DNA of 64,000 bases from Nissolia schottii (taxonomy: Eukaryota; Streptophyta; Magnoliopsida; Fabales; Fabaceae), in NCBI GenBank assembly GCA_003254905.1, contig QANU01062782.1, positions 838,465-902,464 on the forward strand, in the 5' to 3' direction. Below are positions 35,437-49,096 of this stretch, piece after piece (position 1 is the first letter of the stretch; each line of letters starts with the position of its first letter). The notes under the pieces were generated by a model. That model made no database searches. It saw only the letters and a list, made by a program, of their open reading frames with translations, and was not told the origin of the DNA. The position numbers and the translations under genes are program-made.

Positions 35437-35558
35437 ATGGCATGGGTTCTGATCATTGGTTCTCTCATTCTTCTGTGGATCATTTCTCTATGTAAAATCT
35501 TTCTTCTCTCGCACATCCCTCTCACCAAACACTTTGCGCAAAATGGTGGGTTTGTTTT

Positions 35559-35600
<42 letters not shown>

Positions 35601-38600
35601 TCTTTTTTCTTAATTTCATACAGGACTTGCATTCTATTCATGTGTCTTTTTTATTTAGTCTAAAGTCTTCTTTATTTAGTCTAAAGTCTTCGTCTTTTTT
35701 GTTTTCATGGTTTGTTTTCAGGTAGAGATCACGGGAAGAGGAATGCCTTGCTGGTTATTGCTCACCCTGATGATGAATCCATGTGTGTTCTGAATTTTTT
35801 TGTAATGTTGATTTGATTATGATTTATGACAAGTTAATCACTTCTAGTGATGTTAATTTGATTATGACATTGACAAGTTAATCACCTAGTCTTAGTTATG
35901 ACCATATTTAAAAGCATTCCTTCCTTAGGATTAAAGTGGTGCTCAGATACGAAATGCTATATTATTAGCTTGAAATTGGGATACTGGGATTATCTTTAGG
36001 AGTTTATTTAGCATATTGTAGCTAATCCTGAAAATAAGTAGCAGCAAACAACTGAAGACCAAATTACGGTGTATTTAATTTTTCTCACACTTAAAACTAC
36101 ATTTTATTTTTATGTGAATCTAGCTTGGTGTCAACGTGGCCTTTTAAATTTTCTAAGAAATTGCATCTCTTTCTGTTTTGGTGTCAGAGCTGTAGTATAT
36201 TGAAGTATATATTTCTTGGTTATGATTTCACGTTGTCTTGAAATTTTGTTGCACTGCAGGTTCTTCACTCCAACTATTAATTTTCTGACTTCAAGGGGGC
36301 ATAATGTTCAAATACTTTGCTTATCTATTGGTGATTAAGCTTTGGACTATCAGTTTTTTTCTTGTAAATTGCAATTTATAGCAGTTACCGTGTATGTGTG
36401 TTTATGTTGATCTTATTTTTATATGTCAGTTTATGCTCATATTTTTATTAATTTAAATTAATCGTTTTTTTTTTCACCATTTTGTAGTTAATTTGTCTTA
36501 AAGGTGGCATCTTTATGAAGTAAGAAACATTAGTTGCTATCTTGAAATTTTTTTTAAATTTTATCCGTTGTCACTTGTCAGTGTGAACTTTAATGAGTCT
36601 TTAATTATTTATGAACATATGTCTTCATTTTGTACACATCGACCCCTTGGCACTCATATTAATTGAAAATATGTAATAAATAAAAGTTGTGAATAAAAGT
36701 AGTCCAATATTGCCAATCAGGTGACATATATGATATATGTTATAGTTGTCGAATTAATAAAATATAACATTATGAATCTGGCTTGAGCCTGAGCTACATA
36801 ACTCAAGTAGTCAAGTTTATTCTAATTTTCATCTATCTTTTTCTTTTATATAAATGTATACAAAGGCCTTTACTCAATATAAGGTTCATTATTGCATCTG
36901 AAAGCTCGAAATTTATTTTAGAACGTTTGATATGTGCTTCTGGTTGTCAGAAAACCAAAGCTTTAAGCTTAGGCTCTGGGAAAGATGAATTTTTCTGTTT
37001 AGCCATGCTATGAATTTGATGTACATGTTTCAATCCCTTGGATCGTTTTTTATTTGGTTTAATGTCTTTATGTAGGTGATGCAGATGGCAAAGGAAATAT
37101 CAGAAAAAAGGAGCTGTATCAGGCTTGTGTAGCCCTCAAGGTGATTTACAAAATTGCTCAAAATAGTTGTGGTTTGTCTGTTTTCAAAGTAATATCATTG
37201 CCCCTGTTTTGAAATTCTTAAATAATTTCTTCCTTCAATGAATAATCATAGCTTTCCAATCATAGAACAAAAATCTGTTGATAATCCCAGGGAACCTTTC
37301 CTCGAGAATGTTCTTGACATAAACTAAAGATAAAAAATACTGTCTAACAATTTCATAAGGTTATTCTTTGCATGACATTGGAAATTGTGTACACAGGTTC
37401 CAATGCAACAAGTGAAGGTTGTCAACCATCCAGATTTACAGGTTTTGATCCAATAGATCTCTGGAAGTTATACATTTAGTATTACTTCAAATCTTATTGT
37501 TAATACCTCATATTGCCTTTGTTTAACCTGTTGTCATTCCTAGGATGGTTTTGGTAAAATTTGGAACCATAGCTTAATGGCAAATATTATTGAGGAAGAA
37601 ATAACCAGTCACTGCATTGATATGGTAAAATTGTGCTTCTGTACTGTTGTCATTTTCGAGCTTCTAAACATAGTTCTAGAGTGATAAAGCTTCCATTTGT
37701 GCCACCATAAGTATCTTTTGGTGGGTCTAGTACTTATTGTTCAAGTTATTTCTTTTAGAGGCCACCTTTTTACTTTTCTTTCCTTCTTCTCTTCAGATTA
37801 TTACTTTTGACAACTATGGTGTGTCAGGTCATTGTAATCATCGTGATGTGCATTATGGAGTATGGTAAGTTGGGTTATTATTATACTGCTATTGATCAAT
37901 ATTGAATATCTAGAGCTGAACATATCTGGAGATATAACACGTGCAGTTAAGATTTATTTTACATGATAGAATTATAAGTAAAATAGTAAAATTAGTCATC
38001 ATGAACAAGCTGTACTCATGCCCATTGTCCCCTGCCCTTTACATGCTTTATGTAATGATAACCATTTTCAGCTGTGTGTTATTATTTTGTGCTGTACAGG
38101 AGCAGCTTAGTTTGCTTACTTAGAACACTTTATATTCAGATATTCTTGAACATCCCTTCAAAATCCTATCAATTTCTTTTGTAAATTCACTTAAGTTTTT
38201 CTGTTTAAAAAGCTCTTGTTAAGCTGCTTTACCAGGGTTCAGATTATTACCATCTTATTAAAATACAGTATTGACCACGCATGCCACTTTGTGCCATGCT
38301 GATTACTATAATTTTTAATGTGCATTAGTTAAGAGTTATCTTAGTCCTTATCGTGTAATTTCTAGCACATTTTCCAAGAAAACGAGGGATGATGGGAGAT
38401 AACTGCTGACATGATCAATGATTTTACCTTTTTTAGATTTAATTTTGTTTACTAATCACATACCATCTAATTTTTATGCTGCTATATATCTGAGATCAAA
38501 ACTTTTCCATGTTGTAAGCAGCAAGCTACTACATGATACTTTACAGAGAGAGATCGAAATTTGGGAGCTTGTACGTTTTGCATTCTTAATCTTCTTATTT

Positions 38601-39083
38601 GACCATTTTTTATTATTAGACTTGTTTTGACATACTCTCCTGGGGTGTTTTCATTATTCTTAGGTTAGCACCAACATATTACGGAAGTATAGTGGTCCTC
38701 TTGATATCTGGTTGTCCATGATTTGGCCAATGCTTCACACAAAGGGAAAAATACAGTGCTTGGTAAATGAACATCCACGTAGGAGCTTTCTTGCTATGGC
38801 CCAACACGCAAGCCAGTGGTTGTGGTATACCTGCTTTTCCTTTTTTCATATATAAACTTTGTCTCGAAATTTGCAAAATTTTCAATTGGATTTTCTTTCT
38901 TGTGTTTTCTTCCTTCAATCTTCATTACAGATGACATCTATGTGTGTGATATTTAAGCATCTCAATTGAAGTTGTCTCAAGTGGCATCCATCTAAAAGTT
39001 AATTCCATTTGTGCAGGTTCCGCAAGCTTTTCGTAACTTTGTCGAGTTATACCTATATGAACACTCTTAGAAAGATCAAGTGA
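35437..39083 (+). CDS. PIGL: N-acetylglucosaminyl-phosphatidylinositol de-N-acetylase (PIG-L)
   Basis: PIG-L removes the acetyl group from GlcNAc-PI in the second step of GPI-anchor synthesis, on the cytosolic face of the ER. Ten exons join in phase: 35437-35545, 35722-35782, 36260-36330, 37076-37140, 37397-37441, 37544-37624, 37797-37864, 38522-38570, 38664-38824, 39017-39083. Total 258 aa; human PIGL has 252. Residues 1-27 form one hydrophobic ER anchor (MAWVLIIGSLILLWIISLCK). The catalytic metal site is AHPDDE (50-55) with HCNHRDVH (156-163). Further landmarks are FFTPTINFL, QILCLSIGDADGKG, and the tail SQWLWFRKLF. Exon 8 can start at either half of an AAGCAG pair (one extra Ser). The gene is convergent with the receptor kinase, with 560 bp between the stop codons. 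Confidence 0.95.
35557..35598 (+). repeat. (TTTC)n microsatellite in PIG-L intron 1
   Basis: About ten perfect TTTC units lie directly after the exon 1 donor. A long frame read through it is spurious. Confidence 0.95.
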
Positions 39084-39642
39084 GGTTACAGCGTTGAAGG
39101 AGTCTTGTTTGCTTGTGAGATCAGTTTCCATACCTGCATTTGTTGCAATCCTGTTTGGCATCTACATGAGCGTCCATCAAGCTTTTCTCTTGGCTCAAGC
39201 CATACATTTGAAGTGTTTTCACGTCCTCATGACAGGCTTCAACGGAATCATTGCTACTATTCTTTCAAATTATCCTGGATGCATGTGTGTGTGTGTATAT
39301 ATTTGCTTAGTTTACAGTTTGTATTTTTGAAGCAGCACAAATAAACTAGCAAATGGCTATGACCATCCTTCGTGATTTCTTTATATCATTTTTGAATCAC
39401 ACACAAGCCAATACTTGTAAATGTTCTGTATTTATATTTATATTGATATTTATATTTATATTTATATTTAGTGATCCTCTTCTAATCTTGTATAATGCAA
39501 TAACTGAAGCAATTTTATATTCATAGAATGAAATAACTGCTACTATTTGGCTGATTGAGACCAAAATAGTTCAATAGATAGAAAATATAAGGAAAAAATT
39601 ATTCAAACAAACAAAAATGGTTTGACAAGTACAAATTGGTGT

Positions 39643-42600
39643 CTACATGTGCTTGTCACTAATTTTCAGAAACATGACCCTGATTTTGTTTAATGATGCA
39701 GCAACGTCTGTCATATTCATCCGTTCTTCAGGTAAGTCCTCACAACAGTTCAAAGCCAACCTGAAAATAGATGATGTAGATGCTATTATGTGATCATCAT
39801 GATTCCCTTCGCCCGGTAGCAAATTGGAATCCACAACTCTAGTAATGGCATGGGGTAATGATTCACTAACCCAACCTTTCATGCTCAATCCAGCAACAAA
39901 CAACTCATCTGTTGGCTTCTTTCTTGTGAATGTTTCCATCAACATTACCCCAAAACTGTATACATCTCCTTTTGTGGAGATAATCCCTTTGGATCCAAAC
40001 TCTGCATGCCAATCTAACATCGGTTAATTTTTCTTGTAATAATCTCTACTCTGCATATATTGTTTTTTCTTTTATGATATTAGACATGCAAATAAGCAAG
40101 ATCAAACCTAGATTTTCCTTTTTCATTTAAATACTCAATAGGAAAGCTGGGAGGTATACTAAGAGAATAGGTATACTATATGTAACACAGAGAAGCCACT
40201 GAAATAGAAAGCAAAATGCTGATACGCTCAATCCAATAGAAAAGATATATGGAAATTTCAACTGAATATTTAAATGAAGGTCAGTCAGTGATCTGAAACA
40301 TTTTATTTTTGCACCCTGGATTGGTGATCTTCAATTTTGTATGCATTCTAATCAAACAAATGATTATGATCAAAACAACCAAAGTTAAGAGAGAAAAGTT
40401 ACATGCTGATGCAGCATAATTACCTGGTGCAATGTAGCCAATTGTAGCCATGGTGTTGGTATATTCTTTGGATTGTCCTTCATCTAGAAGTTTGACAATG
40501 CCAAAATCACTAACATGGGCAACCATGTCTTCATTCAATAAGACATTACTAGGCTTTACATCACAATGAACCGCTTTTGGTAAAGCTCCATGGTGCAGAT
40601 AATCCAATGCAGATGCCACATCTATCATTATGTTTAGCCTTTGCAAGAAGTCTAAGCAATAGTTATGAGAATACAACCATTTCTCAAGGCTCCCATAGGG
40701 CATGAACTCCATTACTAAAAGCTTGTATTCTGGACTTGAACAACAACCGATGATCTTGATGAGATTTCGATGGCGCAGATTGCGCATTGCTTCACATTCT
40801 ACAGTAAAGCTCTTTGATCCTAATTCCAAGTCCAAATTAAACAATTTGACTGCAACCACCATCCCATTTGAAAGTAAACCTTTGAACACAGAGCCAAAAC
40901 TTCCCTTACCCAGCAAATTGCTGTCATCAAATCCATTGGTTGCCTGTGAAAGTTCATAATATGAAATCATTTTTGTTGCTGGTAATGTCAATAAACTTCC
41001 TTCAGTAGGATCATCATCATTCTTTCTTCGACGCCTTTTTATAAGGAATACACATAAAACAACCAAAATGATTGAAAACACTATAGGCAATATGCATTTG
41101 ATGAGAAACATATTTGCATTTGACCTTTGCTTCTTCACTTTAGTGCATGGTGGGACTTGTAGTAGAGCATTTCCACAGAGAGCTTTGTTAGACATGAAAG
41201 ATTGAGCAGTGAAAGTTTCAAAAGATCCACCGTTGGGAATCTCTCCTTCTAGCCTGTTATAAGAAAGATTGATAAACTTGAGAGTTTGAAGTGATTCCAA
41301 GGATTTTGGAATCGCACCGGACAAATTATTCTGGGATAAATCCAAGGATGTCATACTCAACAAGCTTCCAAGTGAATCTGGAATGTTCCCTAGCAACTTA
41401 TTTTGTGCGAAGTTGAGAATCTGCAAATTTTGCAATCTGTCGATGGCCACAGGAATGCTTCCTGAAATCAAATTCTTTGACACGTCCAGCATTGTAACAG
41501 CTTGTAAGTTCCCAATTTCAAGTGGAAGAAATCTAGTTAAAGCATTGTCAGATAAGTTCATCTCGAGAATGTCTTTGAGGCTCCAAAGAGAAGATGGCAC
41601 CCTTTTCAATTTGTTAGAGTTCAGGTAAAGCTTTCTTAGAGAAGTAAGATTACCAAAGCATGCTGGGATCTCTCCAGAAATCATCTTGTTTTCAGTTATG
41701 TACAACTCACTCAGCTTTTTTATCTCACAAATTTCACCAATGATGGTTCCCTGCAGTTGATTGTTGCCAAGACTCAAATATTGAAGAGACTGCAAACCGT
41801 TAATTGTAGTCGGAATCAGTCCGCTCAAACCGTTCTGGTACAAACTTAGAGCAAACAGATTGCTTAAGTTTCCAATTTCCAAAGGAATTTTACCATCAAT
41901 ACCACAAGAATCTGCAGTAAACTGTTCCAAATTGGACATATTTCCAATTGAATTGGGAAGGTTTGCATGGAATGGATTCCCTGATATGTAAAGAACATTC
42001 AAAGAAGCACTAAGGAAGCTTAATTCAATAGTGGAAGCATCAGTGGTCAAATTATTGTATTCTACTTCAAGCCGCTGAAGGTATCTCAAGTTACCAAGAG
42101 AATTTGGTATAGCTCCATTGAATTTATTCAGCTTCAAATCCAAATAGTTAAGCTTAGAAGCATTGGATATGCTGCTTGGAATTTTTCCGGTAAGTTTGTT
42201 AACAGACAAGTTTAGTTCTTCCAATAATTCCAGGCCAATATGCAATGGAAGAGATCCTGAGAGGGAATTATTTGCTAGAAACAAGTAACTCAGTGATGAC
42301 ATGTTGAAGATATTTGAGGGAATGGATCCGGTCAAAAGGTTAGTTCCCAAGCCTAAGCTTGTAAGCAGAGGAAGATCACCAATCTCCTCAGGGATAGAAC
42401 CCGAAAGGTACATAACAATTGATAGAGTAAGTAAAAAGTAACATAAGGTACAGTTGTCCCACTTTTAGAGGTGTCTACAAGTTAGCAAAATATTAATTAC
42501 CGAACCTGCACCGATGAATGCCTTCGTCGTGAACCAAAAATAAAATAATAACATAAGGTTCTGGTGTAATTAATTATTGACATTGTGCAGAGGGTGTGAG

Positions 42601-45600
42601 TCTTAGATCATGGATTCAAATCCTGGAAATAGCCGGATGCCCTTTTAATTATTGACATTATGGATGCCTATTTGAGCATTTGAGTGTTATTTTAATGAAA
42701 ATTCAGTAAACAAAATTATGTAAGATATATGTAAATAGATTAAAATAGTGGCATACCTGTGAAAGAGTTGTCCCCCAAATATAATTCTTCGAGCATAGTA
42801 CAATTGCTAATAGATTTTGGAATGGTTCCCAAAAATTGATTATTGTCCAGATAAAAGTATTCTAGTAAAGGAAGCTGATGAAACATCTCTTCTGTGAGGC
42901 TTCCATTCAACTTGTTTCCTTCGAGGCTGAGTGCTTTCATTGAAGATATGTTAAAGAGATATGATGGAATTTCTCCTATAGACAACACAAGCAGTAAAAA
43001 CAATAAATGCATTAAGCTGCAACAATATATAACTCGAATAATGGCTTTAATCAGACTAGAATATTGGATAATTATCCACGCGATTAATTATTTACGGTGG
43101 AGCAAGTTTTTACCTTAGTGGGTTGGGTCGGGACGGGTATTGACAAGTAGTTATCCCTAAATTTGAGTGTGAAAGAGTAAAGATTTTAAGAGTATAACAG
43201 TAACCATCTTGTAAAATAGGCTGGCCCAACCAATTGAGGGCAATTTATTTTTATTGGTCAATGGGCAATTATGTTGGATTATTGGGAAAAGAATTACTTG
43301 TTGACTTGTTCTGTAGAAATTGGGCCGGCCTTTTTGGGTTAGGTACCCTTTCAAAGTTAGGCTGGCTTTTTGTCAAGTCTATGGCCTAACCTATATTGTT
43401 GGAGGGTCCACAGGCTAGGACAATTTAGACAGCTCTACTACCTCGTGTGATTAATTAGGGCATTACGTGGGTCCTATGTACATAGACATAGCTGCAACAA
43501 AAGGATAGATTAAAAGGAAATGCTTGCCCAACCAAGGCAGCATATTCATCTCTAGGGGTCCACACGGTTGAGTTGAGTTAAATTTAAAGTAAAATAAATT
43601 CCAAGTCGAGTAAAAAATTTGGGTTGGATTGGATTGGTTTTTAAATAACAATATTTTAAACTTGACCTAACTAATTTGATATTAAATGGGTTGAATTGGG
43701 TTGAGTAATTGGGTTGTGTTTATTTTAAAGAGAAAAATTAACATTGATTAATGCTAACAAAAAAATTACACTATTTCAAAACAAAAATTACCTACAAGAA
43801 CATATTTAATATCATAATCATCACATTTTTTTCGAAAATTTCATTTCTTCTAGAACGTGATTGTGATGACAGAGGAAAGTAAGGAAAAAATAATTTTTTT
43901 ATATAAAAATTCGGATAATTGGGTTCTTGGGTATCAGGTTTTACAATTGAAATCCGATGCCCGATCCGATTAGAATCGAATTCATAAAAAATTACCCAAA
44001 CCAACCCAATGATCCAACCCAACCCAAAAATATTAATTTGGGTTGGATTGTATTAGTCTGGTCATTGGATTAACTTGGACCCATGTGCACCCCTATTCAT
44101 TTTATTGCAAGCCAAAAAATAATTTGAAAGTATTGTTAATTGGATTTTGATAACAAGTATCCTCTAAGGACTGAGTAAAAATGAAAGGTTTTTAAATTTT
44201 TATGTATTCAATATCATTAGAAACTTAAAAGTCTTATTTTGCAATAAAAACATACTACTTTTGTTTGTTTAACCATTACTTTAAGAGCACTTATTAGTGA
44301 AAGAGAAATTTTTGTATGTTTTTAGGATACATTTAATGTATACTTCAAAAATATTATTTACAATTAATTTTGATTTATAATACTAAATATATAAAAATTA
44401 AAAATTCAATAATTGATAATGCTTTTATAGTACGCATTAAATGTGTTTTAGAAGCATGTTAAAATTTCTTGTGAATATGCTCCAAATTATGCCATAAATA
44501 ATAACATACAAGTTTTAACTAGAAGGTCTTCTAAGCAAAAATGTTAATTATATGGTCCAAACCATATTTAACCACACAAATTTTCTTTCAAGTTTCAAGA
44601 ATTAAAGGAAGATATTAGGAACACTATACCTTCCAAGTTGTCTTCATCAAGATATAAGGACCCAAGCATAGTTAAGTTCCCCATATCATGCGGTATGCTT
44701 CCTGGGCTAAACCGATTCTTTGATAAGTCAACATCGGTCAACTCTTTGCAATGGTGCCAAACAGAAGGAATCTTACCAGAAATCTGGTTGAAACTTAGAT
44801 ACAACACTTGGATTCTTGGAAGCCCACTGCATATGTTTGAGGGAAGAATGCCAGATAAGTTACTCGACGAAAGTTCAATGTCTTGCAGCATTGAATTATT
44901 GAAGATTGTTGATGGTATGGAGCCAGCAAGTGGATTGTTCCCAAGATACATTTTTCTTAGCTGTGGAATTTCACCAATCTCCCTTGGAATGCCTCCTTTT
45001 AATTCAAAAAACAAAAAGTCAATGAGAACACTAAAATATTAATTTTTGTATAGATGTGAACAATATAAATGTTGACGATAAATCAAGAGCAATTAATACA
45101 AGAATTTTTTTTAAAAAAAAATAAATATAAAGCACCACATATACAAGTCTAATTTTAAGCAGTTGACCGAGTGAAGTAAGAGAAGAAACTCTCACTCGTC
45201 TCCTTATAATAATGTTAATATAAATTCTATTATAACGTTATTATATATCCTCTTAATTTAAATTTTGTATAGATCCAACATCTACAATTAATATTTATCT
45301 CTTCATCTATGAGCATATATGCAAGTACAAACATTAGGTTGGATAGGAGAAATTATTAAATTCTAAAGAAGCACCTTGCTAAGTAAAATTGTAATTTATC
45401 ACTTATAAAGTGTGACACTTTAACTAGTGAGGGATTTACCATTACTCGAAACTACTTAAAACTAAAATGTTAAGTATGTTTAGTTTGCATTTCCATTTTT
45501 TTTAAGCATTTTGTGAATGAAGCAATAGAAACTCAAAAAAAAAATTATTTTTATTCTTATTATTTTTTCACAAAATTTTCAAAAGCAATAAACAGATTTT

Positions 45601-46400
45601 TTTTTTAAAAAAAAGAGGAAATAGAAATGTAAAACAAAGAGACCTTATTATTCAAAGTTGTGAAGACATATGCCATGAAGGATGATATTACCCGAGAGAG
45701 AGTTATAAGAGAGACTGATGCCTTGGAGTGAAGAGAGGTTGGAAACCGTTGGAGGAATGGTCCCCGAAAGACTGTTAGAAGAGAGAGACAAAATCCTCAA
45801 GTGGTTCATATTGCCAACTTGGGGTGGAATGGACCCTTCAATACGATTCTGCCTCCAATCCAAGATCTCCAAAAATGTCAAATTGGCTATAGACTTTGGT
45901 ATAAACCCACCGAAGTTATTATTCCCAAGGTCCAAATATCTAAGCGAAGACAAGCCTCCAATCCATGTTGGAACATTCCCACTAAATTCATTGTAGCTCA
46001 AATTAAGTGACTTCAACCTTCTCAGCTTCACTAGTTCTTGTGGAAGCTGATCATGGAAATTGTTGCCACCAAGATCAAGTTCAATGAGGAACGAGAGGTT
46101 TCCCAAATGAGAGGGTACGGTGCCGCTAAGGCCCATGTCGCCAAGATTCAGGGCACTCACACTTTTCGTGTGAGCATCACAAGTGACACCAACCCAATTG
46201 CATACATTAGAAGAATTGGTAGACCAATTGTGAGTTAGGAAGTGGTGAGGGTCTTCAGTGATGGAAGATTTGAGAGCAAGGAGTGCATTTTTGTCTGTGG
46301 TGATGGTGGTGGTTCTGCTTAGAGCTAAGGAAGCCATGAAACATTGCAATGTTGAGAAAGTGAAAACCAAGATGAAAAAGCAGAGTTTTTTTCTCTCCAT
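39643..46400 (-). CDS. LRR receptor-like Ser/Thr kinase, subfamily XII type (EFR/FLS2/Xa21 class)
   Basis: Five exons share phase-1 boundaries: 46400-45692, 44995-44630, 42975-42757, 42400-40424, 40001-39643. Together they read 1209 aa. Domains: signal peptide (1-26); N-cap (TDKNALLALKSSI..CNWVGVTCD); more than 20 LRRs (NLSxNxLSGxIP); transmembrane helix about 861-886 (ILPIVFSIILVVLCVFL); RRRRK stop-transfer; kinase about 925-1205 with GKGSFGSV, VAVK (K950), HCDVKPSN and DFG. HCD in place of HRD makes it a non-RD kinase, typical of pattern-recognition receptors. The last intron, after GYIAP, is the conserved XII intron; the three LRR introns each cut after the G of LSG|xIP. The acceptor of exon 4 reads CTTTCGG|GTTC, GG instead of AG (42402-42401), so correct splicing is doubtful. 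This may be a recent pseudogene. The ligand is unknown. Confidence 0.85.
43097..43440. other. Repeat-like intronic stretch, GGGTTGGGTCGGG ... ACAGCTCTA
   Basis: The end GACAATTTAGACAGCTCTA resembles a common hAT terminal motif (TAGAGCTGTC) in reverse, and the interior has GGCCGGCC and AGGCTGGC motifs. The matching left end is not visible, so no element boundaries are claimed. Confidence 0.3.
43553..44095. mobile_element. hAT-type MITE in intron 2 of the receptor kinase
   Basis: A 543-bp AT-rich element opens TAGGGGTCCACACGG and ends GTGCACCCCTA. Flanks ttcatctc and ttcatttt match at six of eight positions, as for an old hAT insertion. Internal GGGTTGGATTGG / CCAACCCAA blocks extend the inverted symmetry. 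It has no coding capacity. Confidence 0.6.
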
Positions 46401-48079
46401 GTGTTATGGTTGGAATGAACGGATCTCAGGATTTTCCAAAAGGAAGGGCATGAGAGTTGTTTTTTTTATCCATCTTGGTTTGAATCAATTAGTGAATGAT
46501 TTTTCCGCATATGTAGCTTCTTCTAGGTATAGGGATTGCTGCGGGGAATCATTAATAAGGTAATAGGCAAGTTCATGGAAAGTGCATGGCGTGGTGAATT
46601 TCTTCAAATTCAAGGTCGTCATTAAATCTTCAACAAGATTTGATGTGAAATGAGTGCCAATAATGTTGACTAAGTATTATTTTTTTATTATTATTATCCG
46701 AAAGTAAAACAATATCAGTAAAAATAATTAACAAAAATATTAATTATACATTAATATTAGTATAGACATCACGTTTCCTCTTTCACATACATCACGAGTC
46801 TCACACTCATCACATCATATGATGTAAAAGTAAACTCCATAATGTGTGAGAGAGAATACTAAAATTAGTATATATATAGCACCACTAAAAAATTAATAAT
46901 GAGCAATGTTACGATGATAATCCGAATTGATAACCTTACTCACAAAAGTATGAGTTTATGGTAGATCTCACCATGATGAATCACACATATTTCGAGTAAG
47001 ATTGTCTCAAAATTGTCAATTTAAATTATCATACTATCATTTTCTAAATATTAATGTGGACTTCCAGAAATACCACAATTTGTCAAATGTAGAAAAATGA
47101 AAGGAAAAGAAATCGTTGCAACAGAGGCTCCTACCAAGCAAAATGATTATGTCCGAGTGAAACAAGCTCCATGTTGAGTAGGATATAAGGATTTGGTCTC
47201 TTTTCCTTTAATAGCTAGGTTTTAGAGGGTGATTGTCCTAAAGACTTATGTTATGTTTTGTTATAAATAGTATTTTCATTAATAGTCCTTCAATTGAGAG
47301 GTTTATCTTTGGAGAGTTCTAATCTGACGAAGGGCTTACATAACCGAGTGGAGTGTTGTAGAGTAAATGAACATGGAATGCCATCATTGTCAGAACATCA
47401 ACTTTTTAAGGAGATATTAACGTAACGAGTTTAACAATGTAACGAGTTTTATGTTAGGGAGGCTAGCTATAAAAACTTGGGTTCTCTTAGTAGAGTTCAA
47501 ACTCGCAAGGATTCACTCTCAATTATTTGCATCTTACACTTTTTTAAAAGGAATAAAAATAAAAGCCATTTGTTATTAACAAGGTTAAATTTGTTAAAAT
47601 AAAAAGTATCACAGCCGCATGAATTTTTCTCAAAGTCGCAGGCAAGATGCAAATTTAATCCATTGAGACGTCAATTTGAACATTACTTCAATTTTTTTTT
47701 TTTATGTGATGTGTGAACGCTTGAAAATTGTGGTATCGCTATCATTGAGATACTACTAACAAGTTTAGTGACGTAACTTTTATGTCATCAATTTTCCATC
47801 ATATTTAATACATATTTTTTTATCTTTTCTCATTCCATTTCTCTCACACACTCTCCTCCTCGTCTCCTTCTCTTCCTATTTTTTCCCCCTTTTCTCCCCT
47901 CTTTTCTCCTTTTTTTCTTCCTTGTTTTTTTTTTATTTGTCACAAATGTTTTTTCTTTCATTTTTTTTCAGTTTTTCTTATTCATTTTTATTCATTTAAA
48001 TTTTTCTTCTTTTTTTCTTCTTTATTTTTTCCCTTCTTCGCAAGACATTGTGTATCTCACGATTTTCATCAATTTTTTG
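46401..48079. other. Receptor kinase upstream region and AT-rich spacer
   Basis: The receptor-kinase promoter lies in the first few hundred bases. The stretch 46910-47040 has weak terminal symmetry (GATGATAATCC...TTAAATTATCATACTATCAT) suggesting a small old MITE. The stretch 47840-48030 is a long T/C-rich tract. No gene is seen. Confidence 0.4.
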
Positions 48080-48690
48080 CTTTTAGTAGTTCAAAAGTTT
48101 GCACATGTGTAAAAAAAATTATACATAGTTATTCAAAAGTTTGTGTATATGTATGTGTAGGTTAAGGTTTTCTTTTTCATTTTTTTTTTTCATTTTTGTG
48201 GCCATCATAATATTTGTTCCCTATTTTTAAAAAGTTTGTGTATATGTATAGAAAATTTTGTACATTATTGCGCAAAAGTTTATGCACATGAGTACCAAAG
48301 TTTTCTTCTTCGTCTTCGTGTTCATTTTTGTTTCGATCATATTTTTTATTTTTAGTTGTTCAAAAGTTTGTGCATATGTCTAAAAAAGTTTGTTGCATTC
48401 TTGTTCAAAAGTTTGTATATGTGAGTATTAAAATTTTGTTGTTTTCATTTCATTTTTTTGTTTTATTATTTATTTCTGCTTGTTGAAAAGTTTGTGCTTG
48501 TCAGTTTAAAAGTTTGTGCATCTATTTTAAAATATTTGTGTACGATAACGAGTGTGAGTGGGAAGAGTACGATAATTATTTTTTGCTTAATGCGTCATGA
48601 ACCCGATCTGATTTGATTCTGTATGTAAAATATTTGTGCATGTGCAGAAAAAGTGTGCGAATGTATGTGAAAAGTCTGTGCATATAAGAG
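48080..48690. repeat. Degenerate array of TTCAAAAGTTTGTGCATATG units
   Basis: The motif (T)TCAAAAGTTTGTGyATATG recurs at least ten times with variable spacing (about 48089, 48130, 48229, 48271, 48358, 48405, 48481, 48507, 48630, 48670). It is separated by T-rich linkers often containing TTTTCATTTTTTT. It looks like a decayed minisatellite or subterminal repeat block. No frame is conserved. Confidence 0.6.
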
Positions 48691-49096
48691 TGCCCACGTA
48701 ATAACGCTCAATTACTAGTAATAAGACACCCTTTATCCTATTTATTGGTGGTGTAACTAAAATATCCTTTAAGTGATACACTTATCCAGAGTTTGAATAT
48801 ATAATATCCAGAAGAAAAAAAAAAAAAGAACAACTTCAAATTACAGTACAGCAAACAAATCACCAAATTAATTCGAGTTCTTCTCTCAAGTTTCATAACA
48901 GACTCTTTCAATGCGTAACTTATCATCATATGTCACTCTGAATCCTTGATAATTATTTTTTCAAATTCATACTTTGTCATTGGTTTTTCTTGCTTTCATT
49001 TGAGAGTAGAGACAGAAAAATGTCAATCATATTATTGAATTAGAATCCGTGAATTTCTAATAATTTCTATTATGTATATATATTACCTAAAAATCA

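Noticed and set aside
35456-35725. 89-codon frame with poly-Phe/Leu/Ser across the start of PIG-L
   Set aside because: Reads a different frame through the (TTTC)n tract of intron 1; the true frame starts at 35437.
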